The notes beneath the pieces were generated by a model. The model was given only the letters and a program-made list of their open reading frames with translations, made no database searches and was not told the origin of the DNA. Made by a program: the position numbers and the translations under genes. From contig CAKRAY010000011.1 in assembly GCA_934296355.1 (NCBI GenBank), positions 1 through 20,796 on the forward strand: a stretch of 20,796 bases of DNA, in the 5' to 3' direction. Numbering within the stretch: position 1 is the first letter of the stretch; the number at the start of each line of letters is the position of its first letter. Source of the stretch: an uncultured Clostridia bacterium. Its GTDB lineage: Bacteria > Bacillota > Clostridia > Christensenellales > DTU072. Below, piece after piece: positions 8,740-17,010 of the stretch.

Positions 8740-10221
8740 TTACGCTATTTCGTAGGGTAATTCCTTATAAAAGATTACTTTCTCCCCGCCTTGCATAGGT
8801 AGAGCCAATTCGGGATTTTGCTTCATTATCGATTCTTCGTCGCTGTTCATTGCCTTAGCGACGTCGAAAAGCGATTCGCCCGGACGAACTATATACAAAC
8901 TTATCGCGTAATCGTCTTCTTCTTTGTCCGCGCCGATAACCACGTCGGATACCACTTCGGCGGTAGTTCTCTTTATGCCGCGTACGGTTATTAGTAACTC
9001 GGTGGTCGTTTCTATATCCTTTCCACCTCTTATACGCGTAGTCACGTTGGTCACCGAAACTTCCGGAGTCAAAAGATTATCGCACGAGAACTCGCCGTTT
9101 ATTACCGACAAGAACGGAGTTTCCGTTTCCACCGCGCGAATTGCGTTATCTTCGCTTAAGTATATAACGGTGGAAGAAACTACGCCCTCTACCGTGATCG
9201 CGCCGTCGGAACCCGTTACGCCCGCGCTTACTAACGGAGTAAGCGAACCGAGTATTTCTTGCACGTTATCGAGATTAACCGTACTTACCGCTTTTTCTCT
9301 TACGCTACGGATACAGAACGATACGTCGAAAACTTCTTTATTGACGGAAAGAGAAGTTTCTTTACTCTTACAATACGCGTCCACCACGCCTTCTATTTCC
9401 GTTTCGGTCACGAGCGTGCCGCAAAATCTCACGTCGAGGTCGAACAAGATAACTCTCTTGTCGCTTTCGGTAACGTCGCACCTAAACCCTTTTACCGTGC
9501 CGCGAGCGTCGATTTTCGAGTCGGCGGTAACGAGTTCGTCGGCTATTTCCACCGAAAACGGATGCGTATACATTTGCGTTAAGAACTGTTTATTGTCGGT
9601 GAGCGCAAGCACCTTTATATTCGCCTCGCCCTCGATTCGGTAACTTCCGTCCGAAGGATAGGCACCCGAAACGGTTGTTTCCGCATAACAGTCGATTATT
9701 CTCTCGATAGGCATACGCGCTTCGTCGGTGTAAGAAAGCGTATAGTCGTAGTTGCTAAGCGGCGATACGCTCTGCACTTTAAGCGAGGTGGTTTTACAAT
9801 AAACTCCTTCGGCGTTCTTGTCGAACAATTCGATTTTTCTTTCTCTTATAAACCAGCCGTTAATTTCTACCGAGGCTTTAATGCCCATAGGATTGCCGCT
9901 AGACGTATTGACGTCGGTTACGCACGCGAACAAGTACGCCTTACTCATAGGCGTAATGCGTTTATCGCTTATCGACCTTACGCTCTCGGTCTCTTTTTCT
10001 TCTACGTCATAGCCCTCTTCGCTATGCTTGACTATACGGAAAACCGTCTTAATCGTGACTCTGAATTCTCCGTTCAACGCTTCGTATCCCGCTACCGAAC
10101 TTCTTGCCGTCACGCCTAAGATACGTTCGTTTTGTTTACGCTCCGCTTCGCACGTTTCTTGAAATAGCGCTCCGCTTATTATTTCTTTGGAATTAGCATT
10201 TACCAAAACTTTGTTTTCCAT
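8740..10221 (-). CDS. sipL: SipL-like spore morphogenesis protein (SPOCS + LysM)
   Basis: A 493-aa protein with no signal peptide. Residues about 20-430 carry SPOCS (DUF3794)-type beta-rich segments (for example RIEGEANIKVLALTD and GTLVTETEIEGVVDAYC). Residues 443-486 form a LysM domain (YIVRPGESLFDVAKAMN, then the ending GGEKVIFYK). This order and length match SipL of Clostridioides difficile, which binds SpoIVA on the forespore and is needed for coat assembly. GGGAG lies 13 bp before the ATG, rather far. It is transcribed divergently from veg. I looked for a SigE-type promoter in the 147-bp gap and saw nothing convincing. It could also be a related SPOCS/LysM paralogue. Confidence 0.82.
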   Translation of the reverse strand: MENKVLVNANSKEIISGALFQETCEAERKQNERILGVTARSSVAGYEALNGEFRVTIKTVFRIVKHSEEGYDVEEKETESVRSISDKRITPMSKAYLFACVTDVNTSSGNPMGIKASVEINGWFIRERKIELFDKNAEGVYCKTTSLKVQSVSPLSNYDYTLSYTDEARMPIERIIDCYAETTVSGAYPSDGSYRIEGEANIKVLALTDNKQFLTQMYTHPFSVEIADELVTADSKIDARGTVKGFRCDVTESDKRVILFDLDVRFCGTLVTETEIEGVVDAYCKSKETSLSVNKEVFDVSFCIRSVREKAVSTVNLDNVQEILGSLTPLVSAGVTGSDGAITVEGVVSSTVIYLSEDNAIRAVETETPFLSVINGEFSCDNLLTPEVSVTNVTTRIRGGKDIETTTELLITVRGIKRTTAEVVSDVVIGADKEEDDYAISLYIVRPGESLFDVAKAMNSDEESIMKQNPELALPMQGGEKVIFYKELPYEIA

Positions 10222-10319
10222 ATTTCTATAACACTCCCGATTGTTCTTATTACACGATATTAGCCTAACGAAAAGAATATGACTAAAACTTAATTAAACG
10301 GGCAATAATTCACTCGGAC

Positions 10320-10337
10320 GCAACGCCCGCTCGTTGC
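10320..10337. other. Small inverted repeat upstream of veg
   Basis: GCAACG-CCCGCT-CGTTGC, 32 bp before the veg ATG. It could be an operator or a leader hairpin. Nothing else in the 10222-10368 gap is assigned with confidence. Confidence 0.3.
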
Positions 10338-10368
10338 CGCCCGCATACTAAACGAAGGGGTAAACAGA

Positions 10369-10605
10369 ATGCGTGACATTCAAATAACGAAAGGACGTGC
10401 CATGGAAGACGTGCGCTTACTTACTGGACTTAAAGTAAAACTGAAAGTAAACCGCGGCAGAAATAAAATAGAACTTATCGAAGGCATTCTCGAAAACGCC
10501 TATCCGAATATCTTTACCGTACGCAAAGAAAACGGCGAGATAAACTCTTTTTCCTACGCCGACGTTATTTCCCGCTGCGTGAAAATAGAACGTAATCGCG
10601 TTTAA
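10369..10605 (+). CDS. veg: Veg family protein
   Basis: A 78-aa basic protein resembling Bacillus subtilis Veg, which has been linked to biofilm control and spore outgrowth. The family pattern is visible: LLTGLKVKLKVNRGRNK, EGILENAYPNIFTV, and FSYADVIS near the end, giving a small Sm-like beta barrel. Two starts are possible. ATG 10369 has AAGGGG 8 bp upstream. ATG 10402 (67 aa) has AAAGGA 6 bp upstream and fits the usual length slightly less well. It sits divergent to the sipL-like gene, supporting a spore-forming host. Confidence 0.85.
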   Translation: MRDIQITKGRAMEDVRLLTGLKVKLKVNRGRNKIELIEGILENAYPNIFTVRKENGEINSFSYADVISRCVKIERNRV

Positions 10606-10663
10606 TCGGATTTGTTAACGGCAACGCGCGTACGCTTTCTCCACGCGTGTCGTTTATCGCCCG

Positions 10664-10681
10664 CGAAAAAAAATTTTTTCG
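10664..10681. promoter_or_regulatory. A/T-tract palindrome upstream of the XRE promoter
   Basis: CG, eight A, six T, CG: a rigid or bent tract with self-complementary arms, 17 bp before the operator's left -35 edge. It could serve as an UP-like element or as a weak terminator for veg. Confidence 0.35.
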
Positions 10682-10689
10682 TAAAATTC

Positions 10690-10710
10690 AATGTTCATTT
10701 GATGAACATT
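10690..10710. promoter_or_regulatory. Operator palindrome of the XRE regulator
   Basis: Perfect inverted repeat ATGTTCAT-TTG-ATGAACAT, extendable by one A/T pair each side. It overlaps the -35 box TTGATG (10699-10704). This is the usual arrangement for autorepression by a small Cro/CI-type dimer. Confidence 0.75.
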
Positions 10711-10727
10711 ATAGGTTATTTTATAAT
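10699..10727 (+). promoter_or_regulatory. Promoter of the XRE regulator
   Basis: -35 TTGATG (10699-10704), 17-bp spacer, -10 TATAAT (10722-10727). A second TATAAT at 10735-10740 lies only 7 bases before the ATG. Either way the mRNA leader is very short. Confidence 0.7.
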
Positions 10728-10747
10728 AATATTGTATAATTTTATCT

Positions 10748-10960
10748 ATGGTAAATTCAATAGGAAACGCTCTTAAACAATTACGAACCGACCGTAAACT
10801 TACGCAAAAACAAGTTGCCGACGCGTTAGGTATCGCAAGAGTGAACTATACTCGTTATGAGAACAACACGAGTTGCCCCGACTACGACACTCTCGTTATG
10901 ATTGCAAACTTTTACGAAGTTTCGCTTGATTACCTTTTCGGCAGGGATAATTTTTATTGA
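10748..10960 (+). CDS. Small XRE-family repressor
   Basis: A 70-aa protein that is nearly all one helix-turn-helix domain of the Cro/CI type. Helices 2 and 3 are recognisable in KLTQKQVADALGIARVNYTRYE. The C-terminal EVSLDYLFGRD is the typical closing motif of one-domain XRE proteins. No Shine-Dalgarno precedes the ATG and no alternative start fits the domain. With the promoter 20-25 bp upstream, the mRNA has at most about 15 leader bases, so leaderless or near-leaderless translation is likely. The palindrome over its -35 box points to autorepression. It ends 11 bp from the convergent WYL gene. Confidence 0.88.
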   Translation: MVNSIGNALKQLRTDRKLTQKQVADALGIARVNYTRYENNTSCPDYDTLVMIANFYEVSLDYLFGRDNFY

Positions 10961-10971
10961 TTTTCCCGCAG

Positions 10972-11970
10972 TTAATCGTCGCTTTGATTATACGCCGAAA
11001 CTATTTCGCTTAAATAATTAACGTAATCGCTTGCCACCGGAGTGGGAGCGATTATTTTTATATTGCCGCCGAGACCCGCCAGCCAACCGAAAAACGCCTT
11101 GCTTACTTGCACTTGCGCGCTGAACTTATAAGTGTTCTCGTCAATGGCTATAAACTTGGTTTTTTCTCCGAATTTATCGAAAATAACGTCGAGAATGCTT
11201 TTATTTATTGCGAAAGTAACTCTTGTAAGTTCGCCTACGAACATAGAAAAAGCCTGCTTCCTATGCTTATTGACGTTAAAATCCTTTACGCAATCGGCGG
11301 GCGTTCTCGTTTCTTCGAGCATTTCCGCTCTGTCCATTCGGTCGATACGGTAATTCGACAAATTGAGATACTTATCGTTATACGCGGTGAGGTAATATCT
11401 GCCGTCGTTAAATACCATCGCTACGGGGTTCACGACGTACCTATCGCCGTTCTTTCTATACGCTCTATCGCCGTGACTGTCCAAGTCGAAATAGACGAAA
11501 CTTACTTTTTTACCCTCGTTAAGCGCCCTGTCTATGGTGTCTATCGTATAGAAAATGCTTTCGTTACTGTGTTTTGCGGTGTCGGCGAACACAACGTTTT
11601 TTCTTAAAATTTGCGCGCGATTAAAACCCGCCAAATCGGCGATTTTCGAGGTAAGTTCGGCAGTCTTCTTTTCGGTAATGGTATTCGCCCCCTGCACGGC
11701 GTCCATAAGAAGTCTGAGTTCCGCCACGTCGAACTTGCGGTCGACGACGTAGTAAAGATTAGTCTTTGCTTTTTGACAAAGAACTTCGTAACCGTAGGAA
11801 TTTAACAAGCGTATATCGTCGTAAAGCGCTTTCCTACCCGTTTCTATACCGTATTCCGACAACATTTGTATTATCTTGTTCGTGGATAGCGGGTGGTCCT
11901 CGTCGCTGTGCATACGCAGTATTTCCATAAGTACCAGCGGCTTTAATTTTTGATTTTCGCTTTTCGACAT
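10972..11970 (-). CDS. WYL-domain transcriptional regulator
   Basis: A 332-aa regulator. A winged helix lies at about 10-65 (HPLSTNKIIQMLSEYGIETG, then ALYDDIRLLNSYGY). The WYL domain spans about 140-215 (SFVYFDL, NPVAMVFNDGRYYLTAYND, NYRIDRM), with RYYL in the position of the name-giving motif. A WCX-like C-terminal extension covers about 225-325. WYL proteins sense nucleic-acid or nucleotide ligands and often control defence or DNA-damage genes. No such genes are visible here, so the target is open. GAGGAG lies 11 bp before the ATG. It has its own promoter at 12005-12033. It converges on the XRE gene. Confidence 0.88.
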   Translation of the reverse strand: MSKSENQKLKPLVLMEILRMHSDEDHPLSTNKIIQMLSEYGIETGRKALYDDIRLLNSYGYEVLCQKAKTNLYYVVDRKFDVAELRLLMDAVQGANTITEKKTAELTSKIADLAGFNRAQILRKNVVFADTAKHSNESIFYTIDTIDRALNEGKKVSFVYFDLDSHGDRAYRKNGDRYVVNPVAMVFNDGRYYLTAYNDKYLNLSNYRIDRMDRAEMLEETRTPADCVKDFNVNKHRKQAFSMFVGELTRVTFAINKSILDVIFDKFGEKTKFIAIDENTYKFSAQVQVSKAFFGWLAGLGGNIKIIAPTPVASDYVNYLSEIVSAYNQSDD

Positions 11971-12004
11971 CTCGATTTTCGCTCCTCTTTACGTTTTTCA
12001 ATTC

Positions 12005-12033
12005 ATTATACCCTATCGCCGCTCACTCGTCAA
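12005..12033 (-). promoter_or_regulatory. Sigma-A promoter of the WYL gene
   Basis: Minus strand: -35 TTGACG (12028-12033), 17-bp spacer, -10 TATAAT (12005-12010). The leader is about 28 nt. Confidence 0.88.
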
Positions 12034-12041
12034 TAGCGTAC

Positions 12042-12061
12042 TGTGTCGTTTATGGGACACA
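12042..12061. promoter_or_regulatory. Palindrome upstream of the WYL -35 box
   Basis: TGTGTC-GTTTATGG-GACACA, 8 bp upstream of the -35 box. It is a candidate binding site for WYL autoregulation, by position only. Confidence 0.4.
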
Positions 12062-12062
12062 T

Positions 12063-12095
12063 AAAAAATAGCCGCCGCAAAGTTTTTGCGGCGGC
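12063..12095 (-). terminator. Terminator of the DUF4349 gene
   Basis: Minus strand: an 11-bp perfect stem GCCGCCGCAAA/TTTGCGGCGGC with a 3-nt loop, followed by TATTTTTTAT. Confidence 0.92.
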
Positions 12096-12129
12096 GTACT
12101 TAATAATATTATTATTTATTAAATAAGGA

Positions 12130-13128
12130 TTATTGCGGTTTAGTTTCGTCGTTCGGTTTCGTTTCCGTACTTTCGGGCGCGGTTCTTTCGGGCGCGACGG
12201 ACGGGGTTTGGTTCGAAGCGGCGTTTTTGCGTTGTCTACGCGCTAAATACTCGTCCCTATTCGGGCGTTTCACGTGTTTTTTGAACAGCGTGAACGGCTT
12301 TTTCTTGACTTTGCAAACTATCGCTTTAATCAGCACGTATAAACCGAACAAGCCGCAAAGAATCGCGAAATACGGAAGAACCGCCACTATCGCCATAAAG
12401 ATATAACCGAATACCGTTCCTACGCTGCCCGCGCTTCCGGATAAAACGTTACCGAGTTTATCCCAATAAGACGGCTCGGCGTATTCGTCGTTTTGATAGA
12501 TATATACGTTTACCGTACTATAATCGAGTTTGTTCTTATAATTCGACATAATGGTATCGTACTTATCGAGTTCGGCGGCAATATTCATAAGTTGCTCGTT
12601 GACTTTTAATTTTTCTTCGACCGTCAATTCGCCTTCAAGCATTGCTTTAAGCGAATCGTATTGTTCTTGCAACGCCTTCTTTTTCGCCGCGCAAACGGTG
12701 TAATTATCGGTTATATCCTCGGTGCGTACGGTTTTATCGGTCACGTTGCCGTTACTTTCTATCGAGTTCACGAACTCGTCTAATTTTTCGGTAGGAACTT
12801 TGAACGTATACGAATAGTAACCTCTGCGAGAACCGGAGGCGTAAGAACTCGCCTCGTAACCGCCGACTTCTTTGAGTTTGGCTTTTATCGCTTTAATTTG
12901 CTCGCCGTCGTCGTCTACGCTTAGCGTGAGGTCTACGTAGTAAACCACTAACCTATCGGTCGTCGTGACTATCGACTCTTCATTGTCCCTCATAGAACTG
13001 CTATTGTCCTTTTCGGGATAAGACCCGCCCGGCACGGAATCTTTGCCGCTCGAACAGCCTATACATGCCGCAGCCAAAACGACTACCATAAGAACGGTTA
13101 TTATAATAAGGATAATCTTCTTCTTCAT
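12130..13128 (-). CDS. DUF4349 membrane lipoprotein
   Basis: A 332-aa envelope protein. The signal peptide has two candidate lipidation cysteines (Cys22 after LAAA, Cys25 after CIG); neither box is fully canonical. Residues about 55-215 form the DUF4349 domain. It pairs a beta part (VVYYVDLTLSVDD, YYSYTFKVPTEKLDEFVNSI) with a coiled-coil helix (about 150-200) and the closing strand STVNVYIYQ. A membrane hairpin lies at about 240-278, then a basic, Pro/Thr/Glu-rich tail. The domain is common in Bacillota lipoproteins and its function is unknown. GGAGG lies ahead of the ATG. It is expressed alone, from the promoter at 13162-13190 to the terminator at 12063. Confidence 0.85.
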   Translation of the reverse strand: MKKKIILIIITVLMVVVLAAACIGCSSGKDSVPGGSYPEKDNSSSMRDNEESIVTTTDRLVVYYVDLTLSVDDDGEQIKAIKAKLKEVGGYEASSYASGSRRGYYSYTFKVPTEKLDEFVNSIESNGNVTDKTVRTEDITDNYTVCAAKKKALQEQYDSLKAMLEGELTVEEKLKVNEQLMNIAAELDKYDTIMSNYKNKLDYSTVNVYIYQNDEYAEPSYWDKLGNVLSGSAGSVGTVFGYIFMAIVAVLPYFAILCGLFGLYVLIKAIVCKVKKKPFTLFKKHVKRPNRDEYLARRQRKNAASNQTPSVAPERTAPESTETKPNDETKPQ

Positions 13129-13161
13129 AAGGCCTCCTATTTTCGATGTTTCCTCTTTTTA

Positions 13162-13190
13162 ATTATGCTACTAATTTATCCCATTGTCAA
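13162..13190 (-). promoter_or_regulatory. Sigma-A promoter of the DUF4349 gene
   Basis: Minus strand: consensus -35 TTGACA (13185-13190), 17-bp spacer, -10 CATAAT (13162-13167). Confidence 0.92.
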
Positions 13191-13290
13191 CAATATATTT
13201 GCGTAGCGGCGGAGCGAGCGAAACTCGGCGCGCTTTGCTTACTTAATTTGCCCGGACTCCGAGTACCGTTTGAATTCCCTTTTTAGAACG

Positions 13291-13317
13291 GAAAACGGCT
13301 TCTTAAAAGCCGTTTTC
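13291..13317 (-). terminator. Terminator of the SurA/PrsA-like gene
   Basis: An 11-bp stem GAAAACGGCTT/AAGCCGTTTTC with a 5-nt loop; the T run lies in the stem end on both strands. It is about 90 bp past the stop. The 13191-13290 stretch shows nothing else I can name. Confidence 0.75.
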
Positions 13318-13406
13318 TTTATGTTCTTTCGTAACTTGCGGTACGCCTTAAAATACGTTACCGCAATATTTTTGCGAGGTTAAGGAATGAACCTAACTCG
13401 CTCTTA

Positions 13407-15881
13407 TTAGTCTTTGAGGTCGTTAACGACGATCTTGTAGTTCTTCTCGTTACGAGTGGTCGCGTTCTTTATCGCTTCGTCTTTTATTTCTTTCTTCCAC
13501 GCGGAGAACTTATCGCTCTTTGCGGTTTTAAGCAAACTGTCGTTAAGCGTCTTTTCGTGCGTGTCGCCCGCTTTGTTAAGCGCGAAGTCCGTTCCGATTC
13601 CGCCTTTTTCGTCAACGCTGACTTTATACAAAGGCGCGAAGCAAACGTACATAAGATGTTCGCCGTACAAACTATACGCTTTGTCGGTAAGGTCCTCAAA
13701 GGCTACGCCGCCTTCTTTAGAAGCGGTAATTCCGTTACCTTTAATGAGCAAGTTATAGTAGATGCTTAAACAAGTAGCGGTAAAGTCTTCCGCCCAACCG
13801 TTATTCATTTTGCCCGCGGACACGAGATATCCGGAGTTCTTAATCGCGCCGCCGTCGTCGTTATAAATAACCATATACTTAGTGAACGCTTTATAGAACG
13901 TTTCGTAATCGCCTTCGTCGTAAGCCGCTTTGAGCGCGGTTTCGATTTCCTCGCGAATTTCCGCCATAGTCTTACTTTCGCCGAAAACGTCGTCTTTATG
14001 ATAGGTCTTATCTTTATCGTAGGAAGAAACGTATTCGTCTTTTTGCGGATTCGCGCTGACGAGTTTGATTAACTCCTTATAGATTTCCATCTTCTTCTCG
14101 TCGCTTTGGTCGAGAGTTAGGTTCTTAACTTTGTCTCCGCTATCGTCGAAACCTTTCATATTGGAGAAACTCGTTAAGATATGCGCGGTGTAAACCATAT
14201 TTACGGTAACCGTGCCATCTGTGTTTTTATAAGCGTAAGTCGTGTAATACTTTCCGTCGTCTTCGGTAACGTAAGCGGTGTTGTAAGCGGTAACCGCTCC
14301 GCTCTCGTCGAACGTGAACAACGCCTTATACGCCTTGTCGGTAGGTTTGATTTCGAACTTTGTAGAAGTCAACGCTTCTACGGGCAAATAGTAAACGGAA
14401 GAAAGGTCGGTCTTAATCGCTTCGAAGAACTTGGTAACTTGTTCTTCGTAACTTAATCCGTCGTATTTCGCCTTGTCTTTCGCTAAAAGCACTTCGTACT
14501 CCGCTTTAATCACGTCGGGAGTAACGGTAACGCTTTCGGTAACCTCATATTCTACCGCGGTCAAAATCGCGCTTTCGAACTGAGTTTTGTAGTAATATTC
14601 CAAACCGTTGTAGTAAGTGTAGTTAATATAGTTTTCGCTATCCTTACCGGGGTCGTTTTCCACGAAGCCGATATTGCCACTCTTGAACGTGCTTCTTAAT
14701 TGTCTGTAAGCGTCCTTTTCGGCGTCGCTAGCATACGATTTAAGAGTGGGCTTGAAAATTTCCGCAACGAGTTCTTTCATTTCGTCGGTCAATTCGCCCG
14801 CCCATGCGTCTTTGCTAACATAACGAAGGTCGCCCACGTCGTGGCTATGCTCTTCTTCGCTCGTCGTAGGATAAGAACGCGGTTTAACGAGTTGGTAGTC
14901 TACGGGTTCGGAAGTAACGGCCTTTATTTCGTAACCGGTATCATTGTCTTCGGTCTTTTTCGCGTAAACTCTACCGACGTAAGAAACGGTAACCGTCTTA
15001 ACGGTAACGTATTTACCGACGAACTCGGCGTCCTTTTTTTCCGCTTCGGTAACGTCTTCTGCCGCAACCGGAATATCGACGATTTTGATTTCGTCGCCCT
15101 TCTTCAAATTAACTCGCGCGTAAATTTTGGTCGCGTCGAGGTCGGAAGTCTTATCGTCGTTATCGTCGATGGCGTCAGCAGTGTAAAGTCCCGTCTTATA
15201 GACGACTTTGCCTTCCTCTTCGGTCTTATATCCTACGTCTACGGAATCTATGAGATAACCTTCGGAATAAAGTTCGCTTATATTCGCGCTTGCGTTGCTC
15301 TTTTCTTTATCGCTTTCGCTCTTTTCGCTCGCTTCGATATAGGTTTTTAATTGCGACTCGAATTGCTCGTTGATTTCTTCGATCGCGGCGTATCTTTCGG
15401 CAACGGTAAGTACTCCCTCGGGTACGAGCGTCTTGCCGTAAATCTTTTGATATTCGTCGGTAAGACAATACATCGACTTATCTCTTCCCGTAGCCTTGGC
15501 GTTCTTCAAAAGTTCTTGCATCGCGTAAGCCGTTTGATACTTTTGGTTAATCAAAGATTCGAGAGAAGAATCGAGAAGCGTTTCTATGTCGTAACTGTAT
15601 TGATAACCGTATTGCGAGTAGAGTTGCGAATAGTAGTTAATGACGTAATTAACCGCCGCAATGAGTTCTCTTCTGGTAATGCTCAAATCTACGTTGTAAT
15701 TCCAGTCGTTGCCGAGCACCTTAACATCGTCGCCGAACGAGGCAAGATCCACGTTAACGTCCGCGAGAACTCTTCCCGCCTGTCTTTCTTCGTTAACCTT
15801 AACGAGAGAACAAGACGACAGCACTACGCTGCAAGCGATCACAAGGCAGATTAGTACCACAAATAAACCTTTCTTTTTCAT
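13407..15881 (-). CDS. Large lipoprotein with SurA/PrsA-like N-terminal region
   Basis: An 824-aa exported lipoprotein. The signal peptide ends in LSSC, so Cys24 is the lipid site. Residues about 60-180 are helical and Tyr/Gln-rich (ITRRELIAAVNYVINYYSQL, LLDSSLESLINQKY), like the chaperone N-domain of SurA/PrsA-type proteins. That points to a foldase at the outer face of the membrane. I could not find a confident parvulin domain (no clear HILV motif), so isomerase activity is unproven. The rest is Lys/Asp/Tyr-rich with many YYKT/YTKY segments, unusually long for PrsA (about 300 aa). AAGGAG sits 8 bp before the ATG. It has its own promoter and terminator. Four of the six GATC sites in the window fall here. 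Confidence 0.6.
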   Translation of the reverse strand: MKKKGLFVVLICLVIACSVVLSSCSLVKVNEERQAGRVLADVNVDLASFGDDVKVLGNDWNYNVDLSITRRELIAAVNYVINYYSQLYSQYGYQYSYDIETLLDSSLESLINQKYQTAYAMQELLKNAKATGRDKSMYCLTDEYQKIYGKTLVPEGVLTVAERYAAIEEINEQFESQLKTYIEASEKSESDKEKSNASANISELYSEGYLIDSVDVGYKTEEEGKVVYKTGLYTADAIDDNDDKTSDLDATKIYARVNLKKGDEIKIVDIPVAAEDVTEAEKKDAEFVGKYVTVKTVTVSYVGRVYAKKTEDNDTGYEIKAVTSEPVDYQLVKPRSYPTTSEEEHSHDVGDLRYVSKDAWAGELTDEMKELVAEIFKPTLKSYASDAEKDAYRQLRSTFKSGNIGFVENDPGKDSENYINYTYYNGLEYYYKTQFESAILTAVEYEVTESVTVTPDVIKAEYEVLLAKDKAKYDGLSYEEQVTKFFEAIKTDLSSVYYLPVEALTSTKFEIKPTDKAYKALFTFDESGAVTAYNTAYVTEDDGKYYTTYAYKNTDGTVTVNMVYTAHILTSFSNMKGFDDSGDKVKNLTLDQSDEKKMEIYKELIKLVSANPQKDEYVSSYDKDKTYHKDDVFGESKTMAEIREEIETALKAAYDEGDYETFYKAFTKYMVIYNDDGGAIKNSGYLVSAGKMNNGWAEDFTATCLSIYYNLLIKGNGITASKEGGVAFEDLTDKAYSLYGEHLMYVCFAPLYKVSVDEKGGIGTDFALNKAGDTHEKTLNDSLLKTAKSDKFSAWKKEIKDEAIKNATTRNEKNYKIVVNDLKD

Positions 15882-15960
15882 TTCAAACTCCTTTATAAAG
15901 GGTGATTGGATTTCTTTTCTTTAACGCACGCGCGTTATACGCGTACGCTATATCTATAAG

Positions 15961-15989
15961 AGTATATAACATTCAAACGATAAAATCAA
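15961..15989 (-). promoter_or_regulatory. Sigma-A promoter of the SurA/PrsA-like gene
   Basis: Minus strand: -35 TTGATT (15984-15989), 17-bp spacer, -10 TATACT (15961-15966). The leader is about 70 nt and includes an alternating CGCG/TATA stretch at 15923-15950 that could fold. Confidence 0.85.
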
Positions 15990-16055
15990 GCGAAACGCGC
16001 CCACTTATTTACTACATAATAAATACTTACCCGCCTGCTTGTAGCGAGCGATAGT

Positions 16056-16084
16056 AAAAAAAAACGCCCGTCGGGGCGTTTTTT
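16056..16084 (-). terminator. Terminator of the five-gene operon
   Basis: Stem AAAAAACGCCC/GGGCGTTTTTT with loop GTCG; on the minus strand it is followed by a run of nine T. It lies about 30 bp past the last stop. Confidence 0.92.
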
Positions 16085-16113
16085 CGGTAATAGAAAAATC
16101 GTGTTTTTTTACG

Positions 16114-17010
16114 TTATTTCGCCGACTCGTTATAGAACTCCGCGATGTATTTAAGCACGTCTTCGCGATTGCCGCGATACGGTCCGGGCGCTTCCATTTT
16201 CGCGCTTACGGTTGCCGTAGCGAACAATAAGGAATCCCTAACGGAAGAATTAAGCCTTTCCGTGATATACGCGGCGAACGTCGTGTCCCCTCTTCCGCTA
16301 CGCCCGGAGAGGTTTCTCGCTTTTATCGGACAGGTATAAATTTCCTCGCCGTCGTACGCCAAAACTTCGGTATTATGCGTAATTACCACTTCTTTCGCGC
16401 CCCAGAAATAGAGAATTTTCGCCGCTTTTTTTCTATCCGAAGTTCCCGTTAAAATCTCCGCTTCCGCGGCGTCCGTCTTAAAATAGTCTATATACGGAAG
16501 TAACTCTTTCTTCTCTTTCCAGTCCTCGAAGTACATTTCGGTATTGTCGCCGCTCGCGTGGCGCAAGAAGGCTTGCACGTCTACTGCGACCTTGCCTTTT
16601 TTCGCCAAATCTTTAATCAGTTTACCGTCGAAGTCGCCGTAGATAAGCCCCGCCAAGTGGTATATTTTGCAATCGACGTCGGGAATATCCTCTATGGTAA
16701 ACGGGTCGGCTTGGGAAATGCAAGTACACTGCCTTTTTTCCTTGTCGGCGGTAAAATATTTATTTCTTATGGAAGTCGATTTTTTGCTGGAAATATAGAA
16801 AATATCCTCTTTGGGTATGACGAACTCGGACAGTCTGTCTTTGTCCTTTTCGGCGAGTTTGGTAACCACGCCCACTTTATGCCCGCCCGCGTAAGCCGAA
16901 GCGGAAGAGTAAATTACCGCGCCGCCCACTTCGATAATCAAATTGTCGAGATAATCGATATTGTAATCTAAACTTATATGACCTATGGTAAGGGTGTCGT
17001 ATTTTTTCAT
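16114..17010 (-). CDS. PfkB-family sugar/polyol kinase (copy A)
   Basis: A 298-aa cytoplasmic kinase of the ribokinase fold. An N-terminal GG pair lies at 29-30 (EVGGAVIYSSASAYAGG). The TDAAEAEILTG segment is the family's N/D-x-x-E site. The C-terminal signature GRSGRGDTTF carries catalytic base Asp242; the usual GAGD is GRGD here. The substrate cannot be read from sequence. PfkB enzymes act on ribose, fructose, nucleosides and, in some lineages, myo-inositol. Last gene of the operon; its ATG overlaps the GDPD TGA by 4 bp. It is a paralogue of the copy at 17687, with a much more similar C-terminal half. Confidence 0.88.
   Translation of the reverse strand: MKKYDTLTIGHISLDYNIDYLDNLIIEVGGAVIYSSASAYAGGHKVGVVTKLAEKDKDRLSEFVIPKEDIFYISSKKSTSIRNKYFTADKEKRQCTCISQADPFTIEDIPDVDCKIYHLAGLIYGDFDGKLIKDLAKKGKVAVDVQAFLRHASGDNTEMYFEDWKEKKELLPYIDYFKTDAAEAEILTGTSDRKKAAKILYFWGAKEVVITHNTEVLAYDGEEIYTCPIKARNLSGRSGRGDTTFAAYITERLNSSVRDSLLFATATVSAKMEAPGPYRGNREDVLKYIAEFYNESAK

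Noticed and set aside
8924..9643. 239-aa plus-strand frame opposite the sipL-like gene
   Set aside because: Antisense shadow; Ser/Thr-rich with no ribosome site or family likeness.
10222..10368. SigE-type promoter for the sipL-like gene
   Set aside because: A TCATATT-like -35 exists, but no CATACA-like -10 at the right distance.
14700..15350. 216-aa plus-strand frame opposite the SurA/PrsA-like gene
   Set aside because: Antisense shadow produced by biased codon use on the other strand.
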